A stretch of DNA of 64,000 nt from Clostridia bacterium (GTDB lineage Bacteria; Bacillota; Clostridia; UBA1381), in NCBI GenBank assembly GCA_017935675.1, contig JAGBHE010000080.1, positions 1 to 64,000 of the forward strand, in the 5' to 3' direction. Under the pieces are notes generated by a model. That model was not told the origin of the DNA. It did not search any database and was given only the letters and a program-made list of their open reading frames with translations. Shown here one piece after another: positions 1-7,362 of the stretch. Positions within the stretch are counted from its first letter, which is position 1. Each line of letters starts with the position of its first letter. The position numbers and the translations under genes are program-made.

Positions 1-447
1 TACCTCGTTTGCAGCCGTCAGTGCATTAACAGTCAGCATACCAAGTGAGGGAGTGCAGTCAATCAGCACATAATCATAATTGTCCTTTACCTGTGAAAGA
101 TAATTTTTAAGCACACGTTCACGGCTCATTATGTTTACAAGTGCCGTTTCCATACCAGACAATTCTATATTTGCCGGAACGAAGTCAACACCTTCAGCGT
201 GATGCAAAATGCCCTCGTCCTTTGCGACAGGCTGTTCGTTTACGGTCTTTTCCATAAGTGTTGAGATTGTAACGGAAAGCTCATCGGGGTTTGGATAACC
301 AAGACTTTGTGTTAAGCTGCCCTGTGCGTCAAAGTCAATCAGAAGCACTTTTTTACCCTCGTTTGCAAGTCCTATCCCTAAATTTACCGTTGTAGTCGTT
401 TTTCCCGTTCCGCCTTTCTGATTTGATACAGCGATTACTTTACTCAT
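1..447 (-). CDS. parA: ParA-family partition ATPase (C-terminus outside window)
   Basis: The 149 visible residues are the N-terminal part of a ParA/Soj-type ATPase that segregates plasmids and integrative elements. The deviant Walker A motif KGGTGKTTT is at residues 11-19. An LLIDFDAQGS block follows at 35-44 and the Walker B block YVLIDCTPSLG at 126-136. The family usually runs to about 250-280 residues, so roughly the last 100 or more lie beyond base 1. The ATG at 445-447 overlaps the stop of the upstream small gene in an ATGAGTAA junction, which suggests translational coupling. Gene order repA, small gene, parA on one strand is typical of RepA_N replicons and related integrative elements of Firmicutes. 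A ParB-like partner would be expected just outside the window. Confidence 0.93.
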   Translation of the reverse strand, partial: MSKVIAVSNQKGGTGKTTTTVNLGIGLANEGKKVLLIDFDAQGSLTQSLGYPNPDELSVTISTLMEKTVNEQPVAKDEGILHHAEGVDFVPANIELSGMETALVNIMSRERVLKNYLSQVKDNYDYVLIDCTPSLGMLTVNALTAANEV

Positions 448-637
448 AATTTTCAGTCCTTTCATTTTCTAATCTTGCTATTATCATTTCTCCGTCCACT
501 CGTGTTAAAGCACGAAACCACTCCGAACGGAAGAAACGCTTTATTTCTGCTCTTACCTGCGGCGAATATGTATGTCTGTAATCCCTTACCGCTTGCAGGA
601 TAATAGCGTTTGCCAGCAATTCAAAATTTTCATACAC
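440..637 (-). CDS. Small protein between repA and parA (unknown function)
   Basis: A 65-residue, charged, probably helical protein with no motif I can assign to a named family. I chose the GTG start at 637 because a strong GGAGGG site ends six bases upstream; the first in-frame ATG would remove much of the protein. The gene begins 17 bases after the repA stop and overlaps the parA start by eight bases, so the three genes are almost certainly co-transcribed and translationally coupled. Position suggests a part in copy control or partition of the element, but that is inference from context only. Confidence 0.7.
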   Translation of the reverse strand: MYENFELLANAIILQAVRDYRHTYSPQVRAEIKRFFRSEWFRALTRVDGEMIIARLENERTENYE

Positions 638-654
638 ACATATCCCTCCTCAAG

Positions 655-1665
655 CTATTTATTTGCCATATCATACTGCACCTTTGCAGAAAACCAATTA
701 TCCGCCGTTTCAAACGAACGGTAAATTGTTGTAATTAAAAACGCCCGGATATTCCGGACGTCTGATGTGTTGCTCCTTAGAGCCATATCTATGTATTCAA
801 TGTGTGTTGAGTTGATTTTCAAAAATCTGCTTTTAACAACCTCGTGTGGGTATTCCTGCTTGTTGATGCGTATTGTCGGCTCATCACTGCATACAACATC
901 AACCATAACAGCAACGATTTCATCAAGCCAAGCCTTGCTGTAATTATTCACGATAATGTCATAGTCAATATTGTTCTTGATAATCTTTTCGTATGTCTGC
1001 CGCTTTTCTATCCATCGCATCGTATCAATCCCTTTTCCCGCAGGCGAGGGGGAAGTATTACAGTTTACCTGATTGATAGGATAGGATGTGATTTCAGTAT
1101 CGTTCCTCTCTGTATAACTCTTTTCAGTATCATTGACATAAGTATTATTATATTTATTATAATTACATTTCGATTCCCGAAAGTCTGCACTTTCGACTTC
1201 CGAAAGTCTTGTATTTCGATTTTCAAAAGTCTTGACTTTCGATTTCCGAAAGTCTGGAATTTCGGTTTCCGAAAGTCTTGCGTTTCGGTCATTACCATTT
1301 TCATCGACATAAAACTTTTTCAGATAAACGATTGCAGGCTTGCCTTGTCCTTGTTTTTTGCGTTCAATAAGACCGATTCCTTTTTCAACATCAAGCTCTG
1401 CAAGTAATTTTGTAGCCTTTTCTGTTCCGCAGCACATATGCTCCATAACATCATTTGTTGTAAAGTATATAAATGCTCGATTTTCATCGTCAACCCAGCC
1501 GTTTTTAATTGATAGGCTCATACGGTCAAGCATAAGACCGTATAACAGCTTTGCACTGTCAGATACACGCTTAAACTCCGGCGAGGTGATAAGCAGCTTG
1601 GGGATTCTGTAAAACGCAAACTGCTCCGCTTGGTTCCCGTAAAAATATTCAAATTGTACTGACAT
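655..1665 (-). CDS. repA: RepA_N-family replication initiator protein A
   Basis: A 336-residue protein with the RepA_N layout. The N-terminal winged-helix block (about residues 1-120) contains YRIPKLLITSPEFKRVSDSAK and the YGLMLDRMSLS segment typical of these initiators. A variable middle follows, then a C-terminal domain (about 210-336) with WLDEIVAVMVD and a conserved HIEYIDMAL segment. It should bind an origin and start replication of a plasmid or integrative element. The ATG at 1665 has an ideal AAAGGAGG site. Residues about 130-168 are an internal 23-residue peptide repeat, because the DNA there is an iteron array (separate entry). Carriage of the origin inside rep is the known arrangement for this family. 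A hairpin with a T-run lies just upstream of the start. Only the exact subfamily is uncertain. Confidence 0.9.
   Translation of the reverse strand: MSVQFEYFYGNQAEQFAFYRIPKLLITSPEFKRVSDSAKLLYGLMLDRMSLSIKNGWVDDENRAFIYFTTNDVMEHMCCGTEKATKLLAELDVEKGIGLIERKKQGQGKPAIVYLKKFYVDENGNDRNARLSETEIPDFRKSKVKTFENRNTRLSEVESADFRESKCNYNKYNNTYVNDTEKSYTERNDTEITSYPINQVNCNTSPSPAGKGIDTMRWIEKRQTYEKIIKNNIDYDIIVNNYSKAWLDEIVAVMVDVVCSDEPTIRINKQEYPHEVVKSRFLKINSTHIEYIDMALRSNTSDVRNIRAFLITTIYRSFETADNWFSAKVQYDMANK
1168..1290 (-). repeat. Five 23-bp iterons inside repA (putative replication origin)
   Basis: On the plus strand the word TTTCG recurs at 1168, 1191, 1214, 1237, 1260 and 1283, exactly 23 bases apart, giving five full units and the start of a sixth. 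Most units carry a short dyad such as TTTCGGTTTCCGAAA followed by GTC. As 23 is not a multiple of three, the units are read in all three frames and the encoded peptide repeats every 23 residues. RepA_N replicons are known to carry the origin as iterons within the rep reading frame, so this is the likely RepA binding site and origin. Confidence 0.85.
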
Positions 1666-1683
1666 AAAATATGCCTCCTTTCG

Positions 1684-1725
1684 ATAAAAAATTAAAGCAC
1701 CATACTTTTTGCGGTACAGTGCTTT
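1684..1725 (-). terminator. Hairpin with T-run upstream of repA
   Basis: Read on the minus strand, AAAGCACTGTAC pairs with GTATGGTGCTTT across an eight-base loop (12 pairs, two of them G-T), and the right arm runs into AATTTTTTA. It is a rho-independent terminator for whatever lies upstream. Because it sits between that region and the repA Shine-Dalgarno it could also act as an attenuator of repA. Confidence 0.65.
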
Positions 1726-1733
1726 TGAAATAT

Positions 1734-1890
1734 TTAAGCATAAAGTTTAACACTTACTATCATTTCGGGTGTTTCCTTTACTTTTTTCGGTATATAATCA
1801 GGGCTTGTCCCATACTTAAAACAACGCTCAAACACAGGTATTTCAGCAAGGTTTATAGCATTTTTATCCAAAGGAGCATTATTGGCACGA
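1734..1890 (-). pseudogene. Unidentified 3' gene fragment next to repA
   Basis: An open frame ending at 1734 reads about 50 plausible residues (…IPVFERCFKYGTSPDYIPKK…) and then passes into the antisense of the cotJC remnant near 1890, where it has no natural beginning. It ends just before the terminator upstream of repA, as the tail of a real gene would. I do not recognise the family. The likely explanation is the broken end of a gene of the mobile element, cut at the junction with chromosomal cotJC. Confidence 0.3.
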
Positions 1891-2302
1891 TGTAGGTACA
1901 GAAGAGCTCGGACATCTTGAGATGGTGGGAACACTTGTTTCCCAGCTCAGCAAGGATGCTGTGCCGAAGGAATGGCTTAATATGGAAAGCTGGGACTATT
2001 ATGCAGATAACGGTGCTTCCGTGGGAATTCAAAGCTCTCAGGGGTCGCCGTTTAACGCAGCGTCAATCGGAATAACGGGAGACCCGCTTACGAATCTCTA
2101 TGAGGATCTGGCAGCAGAGCAAAAGGCGAGGTCAGCGTATGATAATATTCTGCGGCTTTCCGATGACCCTGATGTTAATGAAGTAATAAAATTCCTGCGT
2201 CAGAGAGAAGTAGTGCATTTTCAAAGATTCGGAGAAGCCCTCGACAGACTGCAATGCGGGCTTTCACATAAGAGCACTAAAGGTATTGGAATAAAACAGT
2301 AA
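1889..2302 (+). pseudogene. cotJC: 5'-truncated spore coat protein CotJC (manganese-catalase family)
   Basis: The frame reads DVGTEELGHLEMVGT, then YADNGASVGIQSSQGSPF, GDPLTNLYEDLAAEQKAR, and FLRQREVVHFQRFGEAL. These are consecutive hallmark segments of CotJC, the catalase-like spore-coat protein. The first 60 or so residues, which should carry FPV and the EL(A)AALRYLxQRYxMP region, are missing: homology begins at 1889 and an in-frame TAG lies at 1856-1858. The GTEELGHLEM ferritin-type metal ligand block and the C-terminal half survive. No start with a ribosome site is evident, though an ATG at 1922 could give a 126-residue fragment. The break coincides with the edge of the rep/par module, so insertion or a deletion of the mobile element probably destroyed the gene. 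Confidence 0.85.
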
Positions 2303-2329
2303 AGCCCGTGCTTTTATGCTAATATATTA

Positions 2330-2385
2330 ACTTTGGGATGAAATCCCCAAATTTGGGTTTCATCCCAAAGTTATATCTTATTTTT
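2330..2385 (+). terminator. Strong near-palindromic terminator after cotJC remnant
   Basis: ACTTTGGGATGAAA (2330-2343) pairs perfectly with TTTCATCCCAAAGT (2358-2371), and the centre CCCAAATTTGGG is itself palindromic. A TTATATCTTATTTTTTT tract follows. This is a rho-independent terminator for plus-strand transcription. It was presumably the original cotJ operon terminator. Confidence 0.8.
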
Positions 2386-2639
2386 TTCAATATCTCTGTA
2401 TCAGCCTGGCAAAAATCATAATTTGTGCTATCCCAGAAAAAACAGACACAAAAAAGCTACAAAAAACTGAATGAATCGCAGTAATTCTTTTAATTTCTCG
2501 AAACCGGCCGCATTTATTCCACGGTTTGCTTGACAACGAGCCTCTGCCGAAATGATGTTTTGGCGAAAGGACGAACCGCGCCAAAGGGCAGTTGCCTTGG
2601 TACAATCCTATCATATCGGCTCCTCATTGTCAAGCGGCT

Positions 2640-2790
2640 TTCGCGGCATAATTCTTTTGCAGAGATATTAGAGCAATGTGTATCAATACAGATACCGAGT
2701 TCGGCAGCAGCTTCTTTTGATGGTCATCCTTGTTCGGTAATCATTTTAACGGCGCAGATTTGAAAAAAACAGTTGCCGTATTTCCGACAG
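2640..2790 (-). pseudogene. Decayed IS3-type transposase OrfA (helix-turn-helix part)
   Basis: Reading down the minus strand from about 2782 gives RKYGNCFFQICAVKMITEQG, a stop codon, then PSKEAAAELGICIDT. This follows the IS3/IS911 OrfA N-terminal pattern RKYxxxFKxxAVxxVxEQGxSxxEAAxxLGIxxxTLxxW closely, including spacing. The internal stop, loss of the terminal Trp and absence of any OrfB (DDE) region show that it is dead. The rest of the 2386-2640 stretch has no further recognisable coding. Confidence 0.6.
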
Positions 2791-2793
2791 AAA

Positions 2794-5037
2794 TTATGAT
2801 TTGAATTGTGAAGGTGTTACTCCGTATGTTTCTTTAAATATTTTAGTGAAGGTGCGGTCATTTGGGTAACCTACCATTCCTGCAATTGTTTTTATATTAT
2901 ATTTTCCTGTTTGAAGCAGAAAAACAGCATGTTTCATACGAACTTGTGCAATTTTGAGCGGTATGCTTATACCTGTCTGTTTTTTATACGTTGTTGACAG
3001 ATATACGGAATGAAACCCAATGTTATCTGCTATATATGAAACACCAAGATTCGGATTGTTATAGTTTTTGTTTATAAATGCATCTGTTTTATCTGAAAGA
3101 GATTTGGTTTTTTCTGTTGCATTTAACAGGAATGAGCAGGCGGACTGACTGAGCTTGTATATTTCACTCCTGCATACAAGTAAATCATCGCTTGACATTA
3201 TTGTTCTCATTGCATCGTCAAAGTCGTGTACAAAGTCTGTTGACCCGCTTTCAAGAATTTGAACAGCGTTATATATTGTGACAGGTATGTTTACGAGCAT
3301 GCTTTTTTTGGCGTAAAATCCTATTGATTTATTATTTACAATCGAATCGCATATTTTTCTGAGTATATCCTCAAGACGTTTTGAGTCGCCGGATTTGATT
3401 GCAACTGTGATAGAATCAGGCGAGAACATTTCATTTGCGTCGGAAAATCCGCTGTTTTCAATTTCATTGTTAAAAACATATGAAGTATTGTTAAGAAGAT
3501 TATAGTCTGCGATATAAACAGCTTCAAGATAAGCATGTCTTATTTCGGAATATGTTTCATATACATTACTCATTGTAAATGAGAATTTAAGTTCAAATGA
3601 CTCATCTATAATTTTTTTTGCCTCTGCCAGCTTTTGATAGATGTCTTGTATATTGTATTCGTCGGTTTTGTCATTAATATTAATGAGACAGACATATGAA
3701 ATGTTTGTTTTGAAAACATAACAAAGATGAACGGAGTTTATCATTTCCTCTATAATGTTCGATAATACAAGCGTTACAAGGGTTTCATCATTTTCAAGAA
3801 CTCCCGTATTTATAACATTTATTACACAAACAAGGTATTTGCTGCTGATTGCAGTCATTTCAAATTTTTCAAGCCCTTCATTGAATTCGTTATCTGAATT
3901 GATTTTTCCGTCTATCAAATCATTTAAAAATATGCTTTTCAGCTCTCGGAGGGAAATATTATATTTTTCATTCAGGTCTTTATAATTCCCGGTAATAGAT
4001 GATATCATATCAGTAATTGCGTTAAGCTCGTTTTCATTTGCATGGATGTTGGCTATGTTTGGATAGCGAGTGAGAATATTTTTTATTGGTGCATAGTTTC
4101 TGTTTATAAAAATGTACGCAAGATAAATTCCTGCAAGCATGATAACTATTATTGATATTATTTCAAGTACTATAGGAGGAATAACTTTTGCTCTCAGTCT
4201 TGAATCGGGCATTAGTATCACGTACTTAAACCGGTCAAAGCTTGACGGCATATCAATTGCTGTGTATTTCTTTTTTCCTATAGATATAGTACCGTTTTTT
4301 GGAATGTTGTCAAAGGAATGCGGGGGGATAAGGCTTGAATCAAGTTCACTTAAATATACGGAGCATATTGTGCCGTCTTTTTTGTACATCAGTATATTCA
4401 TTTTGTATTCGTCGGCGAATTCCGCAAAAGAAGATTTTATAAATCCTTTATTTACAACTCCTATAAACGAAGTATTTGTAAAACCGTTTCTTTTGGCGCA
4501 AAATTTTTTGTCAACAACAAGATAATTGTCGCCGAGAGGTACAAACATAAAAGAACTGTCTGTAGTTATCAGGTTTATGAAATCGTTATATGAAATACCC
4601 GTGCTCATAACAGATGTTTTATAAAATGTCTGTGTGTCAAATACACCCTGCGGGGTTATGAGCGTATCTGACGAACCGAAATATATCCATAAACTTTCCA
4701 TGCCTTTCAGATATCCTATTTCGTTTGCCAGCTGTTTTGTTATGGAATGCCCGAGCATAATGGAATCTGTATTTTGTGTAGCAGCAGATGAATATTTTTT
4801 TATCTGATCATTGTTTGAACAGTTCCACATGGCACCTGAAATTTCGTTAAGCACATTATCACATGTTGTTACAAGATGCTTTGCAAAGTACTTTGTGGAT
4901 ATCGAAATTTCTTTGTAAAGGACTTTTGTGTTTATTGAATACGGAATAATAATAACGGCAATTGTCATGGCAACAATAATTACATAGTCCAAAAACCATT
5001 GTTTTGCAAGCTTGCCTTGAAATTTAATTTTTTTCAT
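2794..5037 (-). CDS. Membrane-anchored AraC-family transcriptional regulator
   Basis: A 747-residue one-component sensor-regulator. A transmembrane segment lies at about residues 15-37 (DYVIIVAMTIAVIIIPYSI) and a second at about 283-310. Between them is a roughly 240-residue extracellular sensor. A cytoplasmic linker follows (about 320-640), and the C-terminus is an AraC double helix-turn-helix (about 650-747) with VSYIADNIGFHSVYLSTTYK and the signature IKTIAGMVGYPNDRTFTKIFKETYGVTPSQF split over the end. Such proteins in Clostridia and Paenibacillus typically sit beside LplB/LplC-type importers. Here it diverges from just such an operon, so it probably senses an extracellular glycan and activates locus 1. 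AGGAG lies 12 bases before the ATG. The final codons abut the IS3 remnant. Function is inferred from architecture and location; the ligand is unknown. Confidence 0.85.
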   Translation of the reverse strand: MKKIKFQGKLAKQWFLDYVIIVAMTIAVIIIPYSINTKVLYKEISISTKYFAKHLVTTCDNVLNEISGAMWNCSNNDQIKKYSSAATQNTDSIMLGHSITKQLANEIGYLKGMESLWIYFGSSDTLITPQGVFDTQTFYKTSVMSTGISYNDFINLITTDSSFMFVPLGDNYLVVDKKFCAKRNGFTNTSFIGVVNKGFIKSSFAEFADEYKMNILMYKKDGTICSVYLSELDSSLIPPHSFDNIPKNGTISIGKKKYTAIDMPSSFDRFKYVILMPDSRLRAKVIPPIVLEIISIIVIMLAGIYLAYIFINRNYAPIKNILTRYPNIANIHANENELNAITDMISSITGNYKDLNEKYNISLRELKSIFLNDLIDGKINSDNEFNEGLEKFEMTAISSKYLVCVINVINTGVLENDETLVTLVLSNIIEEMINSVHLCYVFKTNISYVCLININDKTDEYNIQDIYQKLAEAKKIIDESFELKFSFTMSNVYETYSEIRHAYLEAVYIADYNLLNNTSYVFNNEIENSGFSDANEMFSPDSITVAIKSGDSKRLEDILRKICDSIVNNKSIGFYAKKSMLVNIPVTIYNAVQILESGSTDFVHDFDDAMRTIMSSDDLLVCRSEIYKLSQSACSFLLNATEKTKSLSDKTDAFINKNYNNPNLGVSYIADNIGFHSVYLSTTYKKQTGISIPLKIAQVRMKHAVFLLQTGKYNIKTIAGMVGYPNDRTFTKIFKETYGVTPSQFKS

Positions 5038-5090
5038 TTTCTTTAAAATCTCCTGAAAAATCTATCCTTTAGTATTGTACTTACTTGCAG

Positions 5091-5187
5091 TATTATACCA
5101 TAAGTAAAAATGCTTGCTCGCAAGGGCATTTTTACGCAGCCGTAGAATACAGCTTAGAGCGAAGCACCTATGAGAATATTATACCAT
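5091..5187. repeat. 11-bp direct repeats flanking a 75-bp hairpin segment
   Basis: TATTATACCAT occurs at 5091-5101 and again at 5177-5187. The 75 bases between contain a hairpin (TAAAAATGC 5105-5113 with GCATTTTTA 5126-5134, inner TTGC/GCAA) and share the 12-mer TTGCTCGCAAGG (5114-5125) with the reverse complement of 22152-22163. This looks like a small dispersed element whose insertion duplicated its target. The target contains a TATAAT box on the minus strand. Confidence 0.5.
5092..5100 (-). promoter_or_regulatory. Extended -10 promoter for the AraC-type regulator
   Basis: On the minus strand TGGTATAAT provides an extended -10 element about 60 bases before the regulator start. No good -35 is visible. 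An identical box exists upstream at the outer copy of the 11-bp repeat (5177-5187), so the original promoter may be either copy. Confidence 0.4.
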
Positions 5188-5361
5188 GACTTTTTTTAAA
5201 AGTATACACCGAAAAAACAAATATTACATTACAAAATCAAACATATGCACTATATTTAAAAGATTTTAAGAAAAAAAACGATTTAATTACTCAAATTTGT
5301 GCCTGCATAAAGAAAATGAACTCACATTTGATTTTAAACACTAAGGTTTGAAATAAGTATA

Positions 5362-5390
5362 TTTACTTTTAAAAATGATTGTGTTATGAT
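5362..5390 (+). promoter_or_regulatory. Candidate promoter of the locus 1 operon
   Basis: TTTACT, a 17-base spacer and TATGAT end 47 bases before the preferred start of the first permease. The region 5188-5361 upstream is very AT-rich and holds no gene; it is the place to look for operators of the divergent regulator. Confidence 0.5.
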
Positions 5391-5437
5391 AAAACTACAA
5401 AACAGACTTCTACAAGATGAAGGGATTTGATATTTCT

Positions 5438-6409
5438 ATGAAACAGAAAGCACTTTTTGAAAACAACAAGAAGCAGTTGTCGTTCGGTGCAAGGGCAAAA
5501 AAAGATATGATGTCAAATTGGCCTCTGTATTTGATTGTACTTCCGGTTTTGGCTTATTACTTATTTTTCTTTATTTTCCCTGCTTCGGGATTAGTAATTG
5601 CTTTTAAGGATTTTACAATCAAACCCAAATATTCATATTTGCATAATATTGTTGCAAGCGATTGGGTAGGACTTAAATATTTTAAAGAATTTTTTGGAAG
5701 CGTGTATTTCGGAAGAGTTCTTAAAAATACAATTATAATCAGCCTTTCAACGCTTGCGGCCGGATTCCCGATTCCGATACTTTTAGCAATAATGATTAAT
5801 GAAGTTAAATCCAATCCTTATAAAAGACTTGTACAGACTGTTACATATCTTCCGCACTTTATATCTTTGGTTGTTGTTTGCGGTATGGTTAAGACTTTTA
5901 CAAGCGATACGGGAATACTCAGTGTCTTTCTTTCAAAGATGACAGGTGCTTCCCCGGAGACTATGCTAAACAACAAAAGCCTTTTTGTTCCCATATATGT
6001 GCTTAGCGAAGTATGGCAGCAGGCAGGATGGGATTCAATCATTTATCTTGCAGCTATAACAGCAATAGACCAGGATCAGTATGAGGCGGCAAGAATTGAT
6101 GGGGCAGGAAAGCTTCGTCAGATATGGTATGTTACGCTTCCGGGCATTGTGCCGACTATTACGATTATGCTAATTCTCGCAGTCGGTAAAATGCTCAATG
6201 TAGGATATGAAAAAATTATCCTTTTGTATAACCCGATGACAAAGCCGACGGCTGAGGTTATTTCTACATATACATATCAGCGCGGTCTTATTGAACGTGA
6301 CTGGAGCTATGCAACTGCTGTGGGATTTTTTAACTCAATAATTAATTTCGGTCTTGTTATCACTGCAAATATCATTTCAAGAAAAATCAGTGATACAAGC
6401 TTGTGGTAA
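5438..6409 (+). CDS. ABC sugar permease, LplB type
   Basis: A 323-residue integral membrane permease of the CUT1 carbohydrate-import family, with about six hydrophobic helices. The EAA loop that contacts the ATPase is visible (YEAARIDGAGKLRQIWYVTLP), and the N-terminus has the WPLYLIVLPVLAYYLFFFIFP helix typical of LplB/YteP permeases. The second ATG (5438) is preferred: GAAGGG lies 13 bases upstream, while the first ATG (5417) has no good site. It should form a heterodimer with the next gene and accept substrate from the lipoprotein two genes on. No ATPase gene is nearby. Such importers commonly share an MsmX-type ATPase encoded elsewhere. Confidence 0.92.
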   Translation: MKQKALFENNKKQLSFGARAKKDMMSNWPLYLIVLPVLAYYLFFFIFPASGLVIAFKDFTIKPKYSYLHNIVASDWVGLKYFKEFFGSVYFGRVLKNTIIISLSTLAAGFPIPILLAIMINEVKSNPYKRLVQTVTYLPHFISLVVVCGMVKTFTSDTGILSVFLSKMTGASPETMLNNKSLFVPIYVLSEVWQQAGWDSIIYLAAITAIDQDQYEAARIDGAGKLRQIWYVTLPGIVPTITIMLILAVGKMLNVGYEKIILLYNPMTKPTAEVISTYTYQRGLIERDWSYATAVGFFNSIINFGLVITANIISRKISDTSLW

Positions 6410-6422
6410 AAGGGAGGGTATT

Positions 6423-7310
6423 ATGAAAAAGAAATCACTTCAATCAAAGAGCGATACATTAGTTGGTATTATTAATGCATTTATCCTCTTTTCTGCAATG
6501 CTTATATGTGTGTATCCGATGATATATGTGCTTTTTGCATCTGTCAGCGAACCGTCGCAAATAATAAGAAATACCGATTTTATTATAAAGCCGCTTGGAT
6601 TCAGCATGGAGTCATATAAAAGTGTTCTTGCTTATCCGATGATAGGAACAGGCTATAAAAACACACTTATTATAATGGTTATACATATGGCACTCAGTAT
6701 GCTGCTTACTATTGCCGGCGGATACTTTATGTCGCAAAAAAATCTCATGTGGCAGAAGCCTATTACCATTATTATAGTTGCAAGTATGTTCTTTTCGGGC
6801 GGAATAATTCCTATGTATCTTACAGTGCGTGCAATAGGTATAACGGATACATATCTTGCACTTGTTCTTCCTTCTGCTGTGAATACATTTAATCTTATTC
6901 TTATGAGAACCGGTTTTGACGGTCTTCCGCCGAGCCTTCATGAATCTGCAAAAATCGACGGTGCGGGTCATATGACGGTGCTGTTTAAAATCTGCGTTCC
7001 GCTTATTAAACCGACGCTTGCGGTTATTGCACTTTACTATGCTGTTCAGATATGGAACTCATGGTTTTATGCCTCTATATTTATAGATAACAGAAAGCTT
7101 TATCCGCTTCAGCTTGTATTAAGAGAAATTCTTATAAGTAATGATACGTCGTCTATGACTACCGCAGCAAGTATGGAGGATAAGGAAATGATTTCTGAAA
7201 CAATAAAGTATTCCTCAATTATTATTTCAACATTGCCGATACTTTGTGCATATCCGTTCCTGCAAAAGTATTTTGTTAAGGGAGCGCTTGTCGGTGCGGT
7301 AAAGGGGTAA
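6423..7310 (+). CDS. ABC sugar permease, LplC/YtcP type
   Basis: A 295-residue CUT1 permease with about six membrane helices, partner of the preceding permease. Its EAA loop reads HESAKIDGAGHMTVLFKICVP, and the C-terminus ends FVKGALVGAVKG, the usual tail of LplC/YtcP proteins. The start is the ATG at 6423, placed by GGGAGGG five bases upstream. The open frame extends back into the previous gene but without a ribosome site. Only 13 bases separate it from the previous stop, so the pair is co-translated. Confidence 0.93.
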   Translation: MKKKSLQSKSDTLVGIINAFILFSAMLICVYPMIYVLFASVSEPSQIIRNTDFIIKPLGFSMESYKSVLAYPMIGTGYKNTLIIMVIHMALSMLLTIAGGYFMSQKNLMWQKPITIIIVASMFFSGGIIPMYLTVRAIGITDTYLALVLPSAVNTFNLILMRTGFDGLPPSLHESAKIDGAGHMTVLFKICVPLIKPTLAVIALYYAVQIWNSWFYASIFIDNRKLYPLQLVLREILISNDTSSMTTAASMEDKEMISETIKYSSIIISTLPILCAYPFLQKYFVKGALVGAVKG

Positions 7311-7362
7311 TAAAAGTAATTACGTGCTAATGCATAATATATAAAAAAGGAGAGAAAAAATT

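Noticed and set aside
1168..1290. Possible short CRISPR array
   Set aside because: Units are contiguous with no unique spacers, lie inside a reading frame and have the 23-bp phasing of iterons.
844..1407. A 187-codon plus-strand frame across repA
   Set aside because: Antisense to a clear RepA_N gene. The open frame results from codon composition and the iterons.
2387..2614. A 75-codon minus-strand frame between the terminator and the IS3 remnant
   Set aside because: No ribosome site, no recognisable family and a composition unlike coding DNA. It is probably chance within degraded insertion-sequence DNA.
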